Shown here piece after piece: positions 36,030-52,799 of a stretch of 64,000 nt of DNA (its first letter is position 1; each line of letters opens with the position of its first letter). Source of the stretch: Casuarina equisetifolia (Eukaryota; Streptophyta; Magnoliopsida; Fagales; Casuarinaceae); the NCBI GenBank assembly GCA_028551475.1, contig CM052355.1, forward strand, positions 32,453,580 to 32,517,579, in the 5' to 3' direction. The notes below the pieces were generated by a model. The model did not search any database. It was not told the origin of the DNA and saw only the letters and a list, made by a program, of their open reading frames with translations. The position numbers were made by a program, and so were the translations under genes.

Positions 36030-36620
36030 TCTTTTTTTGATGAAATATAAAGTATTTTATATCACTAAAGTAAATACAAATTTTTTATCAATTATAATAT
36101 CATCATTTATGCTTAAAATACATTTGAAAATGTTCAAAATTTGTATAAAAACTTATAATAATTTATAGGTTGTACTTTTTTGATTGATAAAATATTACTT
36201 CTTATGTCTTTCTTAACTTTTGCAATAATAGTCAAGTTATCTAGACTTTTACTATTAAATTTTCATCTATTTATGTATCTCCCAAATATGATAGAATATA
36301 GTTTTAGTATTTTTTTTTCTTTTTTTGATGAAGTATTAGGTATTATATATTACTAAAGAAAATATAAAATTCCTTAATTATAACATCATTTAGACTCACA
36401 CATTGCATTTGAAAATTTTCAAAACTCTCATAAAAATTTATTATAATTTATAGGTTACACTCTTGTAATTGATGAAATATTATCTCTAATACCTTTCTTA
36501 ATTTCTACAATAATAGTTAAGCTACCTAAACTTTTACTATTGATTTTTCTCTCAAATATGATAAAATGTAGTTTTAGTATTTGTTTAATTTTTTAATGAA
36601 GTATTAGGTATTATATATTA
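36030..36620 (+). repeat. ~280-bp tandem repeat, two monomers plus a cut third
   Basis: Monomer starts, judged by the 'ttttttgatgaa' step, are near 36038, 36325 and 36594. The third is cut at 36620, where unrelated sequence begins. Confidence 0.8.
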
Positions 36621-38147
36621 GGGCACATGCATGTGCTTCACTTTCATCCGCGTGTGAACACAACTAAAATCAAGCATATAATAATGAAGCATGCATGCTG
36701 CAATTCCTGAAAATGATTGTAGGAGAAGAAATCTCAAGAACCAATTAATGCTTTAACCCGCTCTCTCTCACAAGTGGAAACAACAGTTGTGACAATATGG
36801 GGTTGGTGACGAGATGAAAGCACAAAATTTAGGTTACTGAAAATGATTGTAGGAGAAGAATATTCCCGCCTTCCTTCTTGAAAATCTTCACTGCAAAAAC
36901 AACAATAGTAATCTTCCGTGTCTTCAACAAAGTCTTCAATGTTTTGCGACTTTTTATTGAAATTGTTGAACCCTCCAATACAGCTTCATTTTTTTTTTCA
37001 AATAATAATAAGTTACAACACATTTTTACTTTTCTTTTTTAAATTCAAGTTTCAGTTCTTAAATCTATTCAATTATTTGTCAAACAGGTCATAAAAGTAT
37101 ATCTAACAATACTATTATATAGTTAAAAAGATTAATATTGAAGTTTAGAAAATATAATTATGATGTTGTGCTAAAAATTGAACATATATAATCGAATGCC
37201 AATAATTATACTCTGATCACATTAAAAAATATTTTATTCAATTACACAAGAAATTAAAGTATTTTTTAATATATGTAGGTGATACATAACCATTTAATTA
37301 AGTAATCTTCATTTCCATAATCGACTTTCTTTATTTCTACGTATGCTTTTCTAATCACGCTACATCCTGTTCAAAGGAATCTTTTTATGTTGATTGAGGG
37401 GTCAGATCAAAGACAAAAAACCATAATTTTCGATGATGATTTTGTTGTTTAGCAAGCAAAAGAAAGTTGAGGATAGGACGGATCATTAAGTACAAAAGGA
37501 CAAATTGTTGTCACCTTATCTGTCTGTTTCACTTCAAGGCGTTACCCTTTCAGCACTGAAACAGATGAAGAATCTCTCTAAACAAGTGATAACACTGTTG
37601 CTTGTGCCAGATGCATGAAATATAGTTTCCTTACAGTTCAGAAAAATTTATCACACTCCTCTGTGACGGGCGAATATCTTCCCACAGGTGCTACTAGGCC
37701 ATGATGGGAGAGGATAGTTCATGATTATTCTTTCTCACGATTCTGACCTGAGCTCTCTGGTTCTCTGTTATAAGTAAAGATATAACATCTGGATATAGAA
37801 GAACAGATACCAAGCCTTGAATCACCACTAATTCCAGTAGGTCAAGGACAATCCAATCTAGAAAAGATTTCATCCAGGATGATGCTATCGCAGAGATGAA
37901 GAAACAGTTGTCCTTAGCAGGGCCACTTGTATCATTTAATCTCCTATCTCATCTTTTGCGGCCGATTTCAATCATGTTCATGGATCATCTTGGAAAGCTA
38001 GCCCTTGCTGGTGCTGTCAATCATGTTTCTGCAAACACTAACCAATTCCGGTGTATTCCCGGCCTTAACACATGTTCAATGGATAACATGATACCTCTAG
38101 GTATCACTGATACAAGAAGGAGAATTTTAACTAAACTATGTTACTGT
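36621..38147. other. Foreign segment at a duplication breakpoint
   Basis: This 1.5-kb stretch is absent from units A, B and D. It begins inside a 280-bp monomer and ends where the spacer resumes from an earlier point (the ttggctagtgg block). It is less AT-biased near its right end, which holds a MATE transporter fragment. A stretch of about 22 bp, gaaaatgattgtaggagaag, occurs twice in it (about 36709 and 36838). No terminal repeats were recognised. Confidence 0.6.
37896..38147 (+). pseudogene. MATE/DTX efflux transporter fragment
   Basis: The frame reads MKKQLSLAGPLVSFNLLSHL and then ISIMFMDHLGKLALAGA. This matches the first membrane region of plant MATE (DTX) proteins, which typically read KKQLWLAGPL...ISVMFVGHLGELALAGA. 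Similarity fades after about residue 45. The frame then runs into spacer sequence. Only about one fifteenth of a normal 480-500-residue MATE protein is represented. It is a stranded exon fragment. Confidence 0.7.
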
Positions 38148-40640
38148 TTGGCTAGTGGAGTCAATTTTGGATGTCGCGTTTCTCTTCAAGCAAGCAAAGC
38201 CTATCCGAGAGAAGAAAAAGCTAAGCTCGGAGAAAGCATAATGCCAAGATGTTCCTTCTGACTCATTTCAATTAATTTAACCAAAAAAGCAGTTTGCTCA
38301 GATTAAACGAGGAAAAACACTATTCAAAGTTGACAAGTGTCATAAATCAGTAGTCCAATCCTAGTCATAAGGACTCTTTTTTTTCTTGGAAAATAATTAT
38401 TTTGAACTTTGATTATTCTTATTTTATTTATTTTTTGGTACTTAATGTTTTAATTATTAAAAGATAAATTTTTAATTTAACTTAAAAGTTAATTAATGTG
38501 TTAAAATGAAATTTTTATGCTTAAATATTATAAAAAAAATTACATCATTTGAATCTAGGATTTTCGTTCTTAACATTCTCACATACAAAACATATTTTGG
38601 ATTTTAGGTTGTATAAGGTGAAATAAAAACTTATCACATATCAAACATACTTTATGAACTCAATATTAAAAAAATTACAACAAATCAATCTAACTTATGA
38701 TATCATACTAGAAATAAATTAAATCCAACCTAACAACTAATTCACAAGTAGAAAAGAAATTTTTTACACTAAAATACTATCCAATAATAACATCTTTTTA
38801 TTTCAGATTTTTATTCTTCACAGTAGTATTTTGAAAGCACTCTATTTTACTGCTTATCATGCTTCGCAATAATTCTGGTGTGAATGTGGAGTAAGCCTGA
38901 TGTAAGCCATCATATCACAATAATTCTCGGGTGCATGTGAAGTAAGCATGATGTTAGCCCTCATTTCCCTTCTATTCCATTTAAACGAGAATGAGAGGCA
39001 GCTGATGAAAATCAACTTTATTGTTTAACAACAAAGCGAACTGTCTTCTATCCTTCATCCATGGGACCTTCAGCTTCCAAGGAGACTATGGCTCCAACAA
39101 ATCCAAATGTAACCCGAAAAATCTAAAATATTACATTCTACCATGCTAATCAAATGGCTAGTCAAAGTAAGCAAGAATGTTCCAGTATTTTAACATATTC
39201 CATCATTTTCTAGGTTTATATTGGTCTAATTGAGCTTTTACTTTCCCAACTTTTATGCTCGTGTTCTTGTTTTTACTTTTACTTTTTCTTTCTTAGAGGA
39301 CTAGCAATGATCTACCTCACCCCACCATAAGTTTCTGGTGATTGGGTTTGAAGTTAAAAAAGTACAAATCTAATAATTTAAGTACACATTATTTGTTTTT
39401 TCTTCTTTAATACTTAAAACTTTTAAGTCCCTAGTTCTTATTTTTTAAGGTCTTTTGACTAACCACTATAAGAGAATGAGAAGACAATATTTCATCATTT
39501 GTTTTGAACAATTAGCCAACCCTATAAACCTTTAAAGGGTGATTTATAATCCTCTTAAGAGTAATCGATCATTTTTTATAAGTTTTGTTGAATAATCATA
39601 CTATTCTACAAGATTATAATAGAAAAACTTAACTAAACCATTTTAACATCTTCGATAACTTGATTCATTTATATCTTTAATATTGGTGATAAATAATCAT
39701 CAATTTCTTAAATAATTATAATTTTTAACATGATTCCTTACTTCTAGTGCAGGGAAATCATAAAGATTCAATTTTGCACGCGGATAAAGCAATGAAATGA
39801 AATTATAAAATTATACAATAAAAGATAATATTGAAACCTAACTTGTAATATCATAATAGAAAAAATTCACCTAAAAACATTTCCAAATTCAGCCAAAAGA
39901 TACGTCATGTTCATAGAAAAAGCGATATTCCCATAATATTCCCACTGCCAAACTTATATGATTGACAGTAGGACTGATTGAACGATACGCAGACAAAGCA
40001 AATAGAAAGCCATCATTTACGATGGTGTGTGGATGATGATGAGACCTGACCTCCGACGAGAGCCACAATAACAAATTTGCAATAGCTCGAAACTTCCACT
40101 CGTGCAGCCCTACAGTGTCACACGTACGAAAAGCAAATTATTGAGACAAGGATTTAACGGGCTAAAAACATCGAGCCATGCTTTTCACGAACTTCTAGCC
40201 CCTTCGCATGAACTTCAAACGCTAAAGGTTCAACTTTGAAGAAGTTCATCCCTTTCATCATTACATCCCTTTCTTTTATCTTTTTGTTCTCTCTTTTCTG
40301 CCAATGAGGAGCAATTTTTATAAGAATATATCGAGAGTCGAAGGATCCTCAGATTTTTCTTTTTTAACACCTGAAACTTTTAAGGTCACGAGTTCTAATT
40401 TTTTTAAGGACTTTTTGACTAACCACCATTAGAGGATACAAGAGTATATTCTAACATTTTTTGGACAATTAGCTAACCCTATAAAGCTTTAAAGGATGAT
40501 TTATAATCCTCTAAAGAGTAATCGATCATCTTTTATGAGTTTTGTTAAATGATCATATTATTCTAAAAGATTGTAATAGAAAGAACTCCGTTGAACTGTT
40601 TTATTTTATTCAATAAATTGTTTCACTTATATTTTTAGTA
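38148..40640. other. Spacer, second copy in the B-C interval
   Basis: No gene seen. It repeats 34452-36030 (the ggctagtgg block, hairpin-prone block at about 38860-38960, hAT 3' flank at 39190-39370). At 39700-40360 it also carries a complete extra copy of the protease 5' flank, including the ttataagaatat TATA-like site near 40319, which is not followed by a protease gene. Confidence 0.6.
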
Positions 40641-41760
40641 TTTTTTTCTGATGAAGTGTTAGGCAATACATATAAATAAAAAAAATAAAATTTTTCTAAT
40701 TATAACATTATTTAGGCTTGAACACTACATTTGAAAATTTTAAAAATCTTAGAAAAAATTATTACAATTCATAGGTTCTATTTTTGTGATTGATGAAATA
40801 TTGTCACTCATGTTTTCTTTGATTTTTGCAACAATAATTAAACTATCTAGACTTTTACTATTGAATTTTCTTTTATTGATTTCTCTCCCAAATATGATAA
40901 AACGTAGTTTTAGTATTTTTTTTAATTTTTTTAATGAAGTGTTAGTATTATATATCACTAAGGAAGACACAAAATTCTTTAATTCTAACATCATTTTGGC
41001 TCAAATGCTATATTTGAAATTTTGCAAAACTCTTATAAAAATTTATTACAATTTATAGTTTGCACTTTTGTAATTGATTAAATATAGTCTCTTATATCTT
41101 TCTTGATTTTTACAATAATAATCAAACTATCTAAACTTTTATTATGGAAATTTCTTCTATTGATTTCTCTCCCAAATATGATAAAATGTAGATTTAGTAT
41201 TTGTTTCTTTTTTGATGAAGTTTTAGGTGTTAGATATCACCAAAAAGATAATACAAAATCTTTAATTATAACATCATTTAGACTACATTTAAAAATTTTG
41301 AAAAATCTTGAAAAATTTATTACAATTTATAAACTATACTTTCAAAATTAATGACATGTTTTCTCTTATGACTTTCTTGATTTTTGCAATAATAATCAAA
41401 CTATCTAAACTTTTATTATTAAATTTTCTTCTATTGATTTCTCTCCCAAATATGATAAAATATAGTTTTCATATTTATTTCGTTTTTTGATAAAGTGTTA
41501 GATATTATATACCAAAGAAAATACAAAATTCTTTAATTATAACATCATAACATCATTTAGGCTCAAATACTACACTTGAAACTTTTAAAAACTCTTATAA
41601 AACTTTATTATAATTTATAGGTTACACTTTTCTGATTGATGAAATATTATCTCTCATATTTTTTCTTTTTAATTTTTACAATAATAGTCAAGCTATCTTA
41701 ACTTTTATAATTAAATTTCATTCTATTTATTTATCTCTAAATGTGATAAAATATAGCTTT
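40640..41760 (+). repeat. ~280-bp tandem repeat, four monomers
   Basis: Successive monomers start near 40651, 40934, 41213 and 41488 (spacings about 283, 280 and 275 bp), and the last ends near 41760. Each has the same landmarks: gaagtgttag, acatcattta, acatttgaaa, a tgattgatgaaata-like step, and ctctcccaaatatgataaaa. Confidence 0.85.
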
Positions 41761-42388
41761 AAAAGACACATTGAGTAGGCTTGTTGCAAAACTTTTACAT
41801 TTAATAGTTTAATCATTGAATGTACTCTTTTTTTTTATTGTTCAATCATCAACTTCTTTAATAATTACAATTTTTTATGTGGTTCCTTACTTCAAGTGTA
41901 GGCAAATCACAAAATCTTAAGTTGCAAGTGATGAAGCAATGAAGTGAAATCATAGAATTATATAATAGAGTATAATATTCAAACTTAAATTGTAATATCG
42001 TAATAGAAAGAACTCAGCTGAAAAGTTTTCCAAGTCCAGCCAAAATATGATATTCCCACTACGAAATTTGTATGATTAGCCCAGTAGATTTGATTGAACA
42101 AAATGCAGATAAAGCAAACGCAAAGTGACCATCTGCAGTGGTGAGTGGATGACGATGAGACCTGAGCTCCGAGGAGAGCCACAATAACAAATTTGTAATA
42201 GCACGAAACTTTCACTCATGCTGCATTTACTGTGTCATATGTACAAAAAGCAAATTATTGAGACGAGGATTTAAGACGAACTTCAAACACTAAAGTTTCA
42301 ACTTTCAATAAAGTTTATCCCTTTAATAATTACATCACTTTCTTTTATCTTTTTGCTCTATCTCTTTCTGCGAGTGAGAAGCACTTGT
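41761..42388. other. Proximal 5' flank of subtilase copy C
   Basis: This is the shared block before each protease, with cagtggtgagtggatgacgatgaga (about 42136), gagccacaataacaaat and a tcatatgtacaaaaag element. There is no gene in it. Confidence 0.6.
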
Positions 42389-42393
42389 TATAA
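42389..42393 (+). promoter_or_regulatory. Probable TATA box of subtilase copy C
   Basis: TATAA in ttgttataagaagg lies 99 bp upstream of the ATG at 42488. The core and spacing are shared with A, B and D. Confidence 0.6.
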
Positions 42394-42487
42394 GAAGGCA
42401 CCAGGAAAGGAAGGATCCTCAGACTTCTTTCCAAAAGGATAAGAAAACAGGCATACAGAATAGGAGTATCGTAAGAAGAAAAAGGCA

Positions 42488-46190
<3,703 letters not shown>

Positions 46191-47141
46191 ATAAACTAAT
46201 GCATTCTAGTTTATTCCACATATTGTATGAACTGTTCTTTCTTTTCAAACCCAGCTGTTCCTATGTTTGTCCTTTGAGAATATTATGTATTTCAAGAATG
46301 CCTGGGAAGGAAGGAAGAAAGATAATTTATCTTATGGATTGCTTTTCTTTTCTTTTCTTTTTTGGTTAGACAATCTATTCTAGTTTCATCCACCTAGTAT
46401 GATATAGTTAGTATAAATGCTTCCAAAAACCATGGAGGGGACCTACAGTACCAAGAACATTGATCGTAGAAGCAATCTTGAGAGTTCTCATAAAATTTGG
46501 CACACGTCTTAGTTCAAAGATAGAAAAACTAATACCTTTAAGAAATTAATTCAATTTATTTCTTCAAAATTTATGATAAATAATTATCAACTTATTTAAC
46601 AACTATAATTTTAACTTGCTTCCTTGCTTCAAGCGTAGGAAAATTACACAAACTCAACTTGTGTGTAATGGAACAATGAATGAGGTGGAATCAAATAAAT
46701 ATGCAATAAAATGTCATATTTAAACAAATTTTTTATATTATATTATAAAAACTATGAAATATGTTTGACAGCAATAGACAAACCGTGTTAAGTATGATAC
46801 TTACACTTACACTCATACTGCACTTACGCTACATCACGTATCATATGCAAATTGTTGAGATAAAGATTTGATAGATTACAAGCTGCTCCCACTTTTCATG
46901 AACTTTAAACTCTAACGAAGTTTCAAGTTTCAACTAAGTTCATGTAATGGTCTTAAGCGTTTTTATTCGATTAGATGCTTAGTTATTTATAATAACTTAA
47001 TTGATTAGATTAAGTAATTGTTGGTTACAACAACTTAGAGTTAACAAAATTATATTTAAAGAAGATTTTTTTTTCTCTTGTAAGTAGCCTTTGATTATGA
47101 ATAGAGTTGAGAATTTTGTTCTTTTTTCTTTTTTATTTTAA

Positions 47142-47148
<7 letters not shown>

Positions 47149-47191
<43 letters not shown>
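47149..47191. repeat. (GA)n microsatellite
   Basis: A pure GA run of about 43 bp. The corresponding place in unit B (28010-28030) is an A-rich run instead. Confidence 0.95.
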
Positions 47192-47193
<2 letters not shown>

Positions 47194-47999
47194 GATTCTC
47201 CCTTGAAAAGTTGACGATATGAATGTGGTCTTAAGTCTTACCCTAAAAAAGAAAAGATACAAATGTGACCCATCCCGGGATGGCTACTTATGGCAGCAGG
47301 TGAATCTAGAGTCCTGTGAGAAAATGACCATGGCTAATTTTAAAAATAGTGGTGGTCCTTGTGTCCTCCGAGAAGATGACCATTGGAAAACCGAGAAGAC
47401 AACCTATAAAAAGTGCCGGGGGGTGGGGGGGTGGTGTAGAGAGAGACAAGCAGTAATTGAACGCGGGGGTTCGCCCTCCTCCGAGTGTAACGGATAAAAG
47501 GAAATGTCTTTCATGCCTGATAATAGAATATGTTGCCGGCATTAATGGCGGGGTATCGAGTGGCCATGGAACAATGTGCTCTTTCCCATCTTCTTCTATC
47601 TATCATACCATTCAATGCCCATAATAGCTATTCACTGTTTCTCCAGAATTTCAGTTCCCACCATTTCCTCTCTGAATCCCATTACTGCAAATACCCTTAT
47701 ATGGATGGTTATTTTGGTCTGCACATCCAAACCCACCTCTCAATTTGACCAAAAGCAAAGAGTAAAGAGAAAGCAAGCATAAAAGTATCTTTGACCAACA
47801 CGAAGTCAACTGGTTTTTGCCCAGGTTTGTGGTTTGATCGACGAGAACGTGAGTGAACAGTAATGCTTGTGCGTGGATGGAACACTTCCTGTTATTCTGT
47901 CATAGACACACCTCATGGGTAATCACAAAAACGAAGACAACAACGACAAATCGACTACGTTTCGGATCCAATCCACGGTAGAGGTTCGTCTGTCTCCTT

Positions 48000-48024
48000 T
48001 TCCTCCTCCTCCTCCTCCTCCTCC
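48000..48024. repeat. (CTC)n microsatellite in the CAX leader
   Basis: About eight triplets of tcc/ctc lie at the place where unit B carries the solo LTR. Confidence 0.9.
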
Positions 48025-48108
48025 CCTATTCCTTATCTTTAGAAACTATGGGCATGTTAAGACGTGTTTGCCTTGAAAGAAATTTCATCTTTTTCCTTGG
48101 TGACGCAG

Positions 48109-50176
48109 ATGGATTCGTTTGATGGGAGATCGGTCATTGAGTTTGAAGATGAGAGCTTAGATAGTCCTGCATCTGTTGTGAGAAAGAAACATGCTTTTCA
48201 TGGGGCTCCGGATCTATCTCCCGGTGGTTCAGAGCAATTTATCCAGAAGAAATGAGGAATAGCATGATTGATAGCATAAAGATCGTAGTCTTCTCAGCCA
48301 AAATCAACTTACTCATGCCTTTTGGTCCACTAGCAATCCTGGTCCATAAATTAACAGGCCATCATGTGAGTTGCCTTTGTAATTTTTGCGCATTAATATG
48401 TATCTTTTGCATCAGTAGACGGTTGTGTTTTATTTACTTTTTTTCTGCAATTCCATTTCAAGGTCGGGTATTTGTTTCAAGCTTACTGGGCATTATACCT
48501 TTGGCCGAGCGTATGGGTTATGCTACAGAGTAAACTTCTCTTTCTTTCTGCTTTTCCTTTTATTTCTCGATTATTGATAGCTTCATGGAGTTATCAGTAT
48601 CAATACTAATATCTTCATGGAGTAAACTTCTCGTATCTCATCTATATTATGTTATGAAGCTCTTAATTATACTATAATGAGTGGATACGGGAAATATGTC
48701 TCATAATCTTCCTCCCCAGAGGAGACCAACAAGCGTGTTTCCTTCGTTTTACATATATTTGGACAGACAAACGACAAATAATAATGAGGCTTGGGTTGGG
48801 TAATTTTATTGCAGAATTCCAAGCTAAATATCAGTCTTTTTCTTGATGCAAGCTCTCAATAGAACTTTTGTCCAATTTTGAACCCCCTGGCTTTGTGCAT
48901 CGTTCTTCAGCCCCCGTTTTTTTTTTTTTTTTTTTTTTTTTTTTTCTTTCAGGTAAACAGAGTGTTTGGCTGCCTGATTTGCTGAACATTGTGATATAAA
49001 CAATAACGAACACAAAACATAAAATTTGGCTCAAATTCATGCGCCAGGCATTAAACTAATATGATCGGCATGAAGCTTCGTTACATCTAATTCAGTAAAA
49101 ACTAATCATCACATGATGTGCCATTGATCTTTAATTATACTGGTGTCCTGAAAGTTACGTATTGCACCTTAAATATATCCGTCCCGGAAGTTTGCACCAG
49201 TTGTGTGAGGTCTAGTAGATGATCTTGCAAGAACACTAATCTGCATTTAATCCAAAAATCGCTTTGCGCAAGGCAAGTGGTATTCACCAATAGATTCTGA
49301 TACTACTTCAGATGGTCAGGAGAAACCTTTCTGTTGTAAATAACAAATCCGACCATATTATGCCAACGGGAACGTTTTAGCCTATACATTCTGGCATAAT
49401 CTGGAACAATACTTCGTTGATCATAAAGGAACCTGAAATAAAACTTCATTCCCCCTACTTCGACTTGTTCGTGTTCATTTTCTTTCTTCTTCTTTTTTTC
49501 CCCCTCTTCGTTATGGCCCTCGCTCTGTATTGTCCTGCTGGATAACCTAAGAAACCTTATTGAGCTTTGCAGTTTTGGAAATGCTACTTTTGGAAATGCA
49601 ACAGAAATGATAATATCAATTCATGCACTGAAAAGTGGCATGATGCGTGTTGTTCAACAGTTATTACTGGGATCAATTTAGTCTAACGTGCTTCTAGTGC
49701 TTGGATGTGCATTCTTCAGTGGTGGACTCGTGTTTTCTGAGAAAGAGCAAGTGTTCATCAAGGTTTCGTTTTTTCCATTTGAGCAGACTTAGTCATGTGA
49801 AAAAAATAAATAAATAAGAATCATATTTGATTACTTATCCTTTATGTTGCATAATTTTTTCCTTGGTTAGCAATACAATTCAATTATTCTATTCCTGTTT
49901 CCAGGTAGCTGCTAAAGTGGACTCTGGTCCTTTGTTGATGGCAGTCATAGGTTTCTATTCCCAGCTGTCCTTCATTCTACACTCACAGAGCTACACTTTG
50001 AGAAGTTTGAGTTTAACACTATCAAGGTTTAGTAGCTGTATTATGCTCGGGTCACATGCTTCTTATCCTTTTTCATTTTTTTTTTTCCAGCTACGGAGGC
50101 AGAAGAATCTATGTGCTCCTTTTAATAAGGTTGATACTTTTGATAGGGTACGAGGGGAATTGATTTATTATTTATA
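48109..50176 (+). pseudogene. CAX-type Ca2+/H+ exchanger, pseudogene 3
   Basis: Exon remnants: 48109-48365 (MDSFDGRSVIEFEDESLDSP; frameshift near 48240; then IDSIKIVVFSAKINLLMPFG, ILVHKLTGHH), 48463-48530 (FVSSLLGIIPLAERMGYATE), about 49573-49762 ([20 protein letters not shown], then TAG in GSI-L near 49676, then GGLVFSEKEQVFIK), and 49905-50160 (SGPLLMAVIG, LRRQKNLCAPFNKV). Exon 3 has lost the bases for the GGLL start. The exon joining YATE to GGLLN is not found in any of the copies. These peptides are the N-terminal half of a CAX vacuolar antiporter, which normally has 11 membrane segments. It is disabled. Confidence 0.86.
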
Positions 50177-52430
50177 AGCTCAATTCTTTTGATTTTTTGA
50201 TATCGAACACATTCCAAAAAATTGATTATTATAGTTCTTGGTGTTGTTCAAGACTTTTACTTTGTACTTAATGCCAAATTTTTTTGCATTACTTTTCCTG
50301 ATGAACCAATTTTTTGTTTTATGAATGAATACTTGTAGTACGTTTCTCATAATTGCATCAAACCAACAAAACTCTCACATGTATTAGATAAGGTTATTAC
50401 TATAAATAGAGTATTTTATACTTGGTTCCATTTAAGTAGGTTTTTCTAATTTACTTTTACTTTTTCAATTAATTCAATGTCAAAATTAATAAATTCTAGA
50501 TGATTCATTAGAAAGCTTGAGTCCGTAATAAAAGAATAAAAAATCATTAATTTTTTTGTTTCCTCAAGTAGAAGACTAAATGAGTACCATAAAATATTGT
50601 TGAAATTAAAATTACACATGCACATTCGCATAATCAATATATTATGTAATATATTTTTTTTTATATATGCTATAAATATTTTTTTCTAAAATTAAGTATA
50701 TTGGTATGTTGAAATCAATAATAAATATATTATCATCTGTTTTAGTTAATTATAAGAATTGAAGTAATTATTTTAATAACTCCTTTGCCATTAAAATGGG
50801 TCAAAATTCAACCACTTGCATGCAGGGCTTTTTTTTTTTTCTATTTTAATTTTTGATTTGATAATGAATATATTTCACCCAAGAAAAAATAAAAAAAAAA
50901 ACATATAAAGTATTAGGTTGAGGGGCCAAAGTCATAACTTTGTGAAAAAACATATAATTTAACCAAACTCCTTTAATTTTGTTTCATCTGGACCTTTATG
51001 TGAATGAATAATATTTAGTTACGACAGAAAATGCCCCCACAGGCCTTTTTCAACCATCAAATCTGGTTGTCAGAAGTATGTAGTTGTCATAAAAGCATAA
51101 AAAAAAAAAAAAAAAGGAATCCTCGATAGGTCATTGTACGTCTAATGAAATAAAGACGAAAAACATCAGCTCAAATCAAGCCGAATCATATGGCTAGTGG
51201 GGTCAATGATGTCGCATCTCTCTCTAAGCAGGCAAAGCCTTTCCGACAAAACAAAAAGCTAAGCTCGCAGAAAGCATGATGCCAAGATGCTTCGTGCGAC
51301 ACATTTCCACTACCACGCGTTAAACGTGGGCGTGGCCTCTTTTCAATTAATTTAACAAAAAATGTAGTTTGCTCTTAAACGTGGTAAGACATTATTCAAA
51401 CTTTTCCCGCCCAAGTTTTGCAAATCAGTAGTTCAAATCCTAGTCATAAGGGCTCAATTTCCTTGCAAAATAATTCTTTAGAAATTTGATTATTCTTATT
51501 TTCTTTATTTTACTTGTACTTAATATTTTAATTACTAAAAGATAGGTCTATAATTTAATCCAAAGCTAGTTAGTGAGTTAATAGGACATTTTTATATTTA
51601 GACATTATAAAAAATTATATCATTTCCATCTAAAATTTTCATTGTTAACATTCCTCATATACCAAATATACCTTGGGTTTAAAACTGCATAAAGTAGAAG
51701 ACACACTTATCACTTATCAAACATATTTTATGAACTTAATATTGAAAGAAGTTATAGTAAGTCAATTTGGTTTATAATATCATATTAGAAATAAGATAAA
51801 TCCAGCCCAATAACTAGTTCACAAGTAGAAAAGGAATTTTTATATTAAAATAGTAACCAATGACCATATATTTGAAATTTGAAATTTGAAATTTTCATTC
51901 TCAACAATAACAATTTAAAAAAACCCTATTTTAGTGTAAATCACGCTTAATTCACGCTTAATTCACGCTAATTCTCGTGTACATGTGATGTAAGCATGAT
52001 ACAGTCCCTCATTTCCCTTTTATTCCATGTAAACAAAAATTAGAGGCAGCTAATGAAAATCAAATTTTCCGGTTAACCTACAGGCCAATCGTGTCTTCTA
52101 TCCTTCCTTCATGGGAACAACACATCCAAAAAATCCAAAATATTTCATCCTACTAGGGTAATCAAATGGCTAGTTAACGTTCTTGTGAGCAGTATTGTTT
52201 CAGTATTTTAATATATTCCATCGTTTTCTGGGTTCATATTGGTCTTAACGAGCTTTTACTAGCCTAGCTTTTATGCGTACGTTCTTGTTTTTTACTTTTG
52301 CTTTTTCTTTCTTTAGAGGACTACTAATGATCTACCTCACCTCACCATAAGTTTATAGCAATCAAATTTGAAGTGAAAAAAGCACAAATCTAATGATACA
52401 AATTCTAACCAAATGGGTTATGCTATATCA

Positions 52431-52799
52431 TATTTGATTATCTATCCTCTCTGTCGTATCATTTGCCTTGATTGGCAATATAGTACACATATTCTATTCC
52501 TATTTCCAGGCAACTGCTACAGTCGACCCTGGTCCTTTGCGGATGGCAGCCTTGGGTTTCTATTCCCAGCTCCCCTTCGTTCTACACACATAGAGCTACA
52601 CTTTAGGAAGTGGGAGGTAGAACTATCAAGGTTTAGTAGTTGTATTATGCTCGTGGCACATGCTTCCTATCTTTCTTTCTTTCTTTTTTTTTAATATTTT
52701 TTTTTTCATCTAAGGAGGCAGAAGAATATATAGATATGTCCCTGTTAATGAGGTTGATACTTTTGATAGGTTACGAGGGGAATTGATTTATTATTTATG
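52431..52799 (+). pseudogene. CAX fragment 4, last seen exon only
   Basis: From about 52509 the sequence reads TVDPGPLRMAALG, then HIELHFRKWEVELSRFSSCIMLVAHASYL, then the RRQKNIYRYVPVNEV-like tail out of frame. It is the duplicate of the final exon of pseudogene 3, joined directly to spacer sequence at 52430. It has no upstream exons. Confidence 0.8.

Larger units (their letters stand above)
46191..48108. other. Spacer between copy C and CAX pseudogene 3
   Basis: No gene seen. It matches 26948-28815 block by block: the 3' flank, a shortened copy of the protease 5' flank (about 46550-46870), and the pre-CAX block from 47210 with acctataaaaag near 47400. The 92-codon frame starting at 47219 is not conserved in frame or end with the other units. 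Confidence 0.55.

Noticed and set aside
36829..37023. Reverse-strand frame with ITIVVFAVKI, resembling the CAX N-terminal exon
   Set aside because: The similarity covers about ten residues on the opposite strand, without neighbouring CAX blocks. Chance is more likely.
40749..41490. Hydrophobic open frames on both strands of the 280-bp array
   Set aside because: They arise from AT-rich repeated DNA. They recur once per monomer with different ends and lack any coding signature.
40640..41760. Centromeric satellite
   Set aside because: There are only four diverged monomers here and single copies at equivalent sites. It is a local expansion, not a megabase satellite.
48824..49040. Reverse-strand frames with a poly-Lys run
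   Set aside because: The run is only the translation of a poly-T tract near 48918-48945 after the CAX exon.
51425..51450. Possible tRNA T-arm (gttcaaatcc)
   Set aside because: The same block in other units reads gtccaatcc, with no matching stems. It is ordinary spacer.
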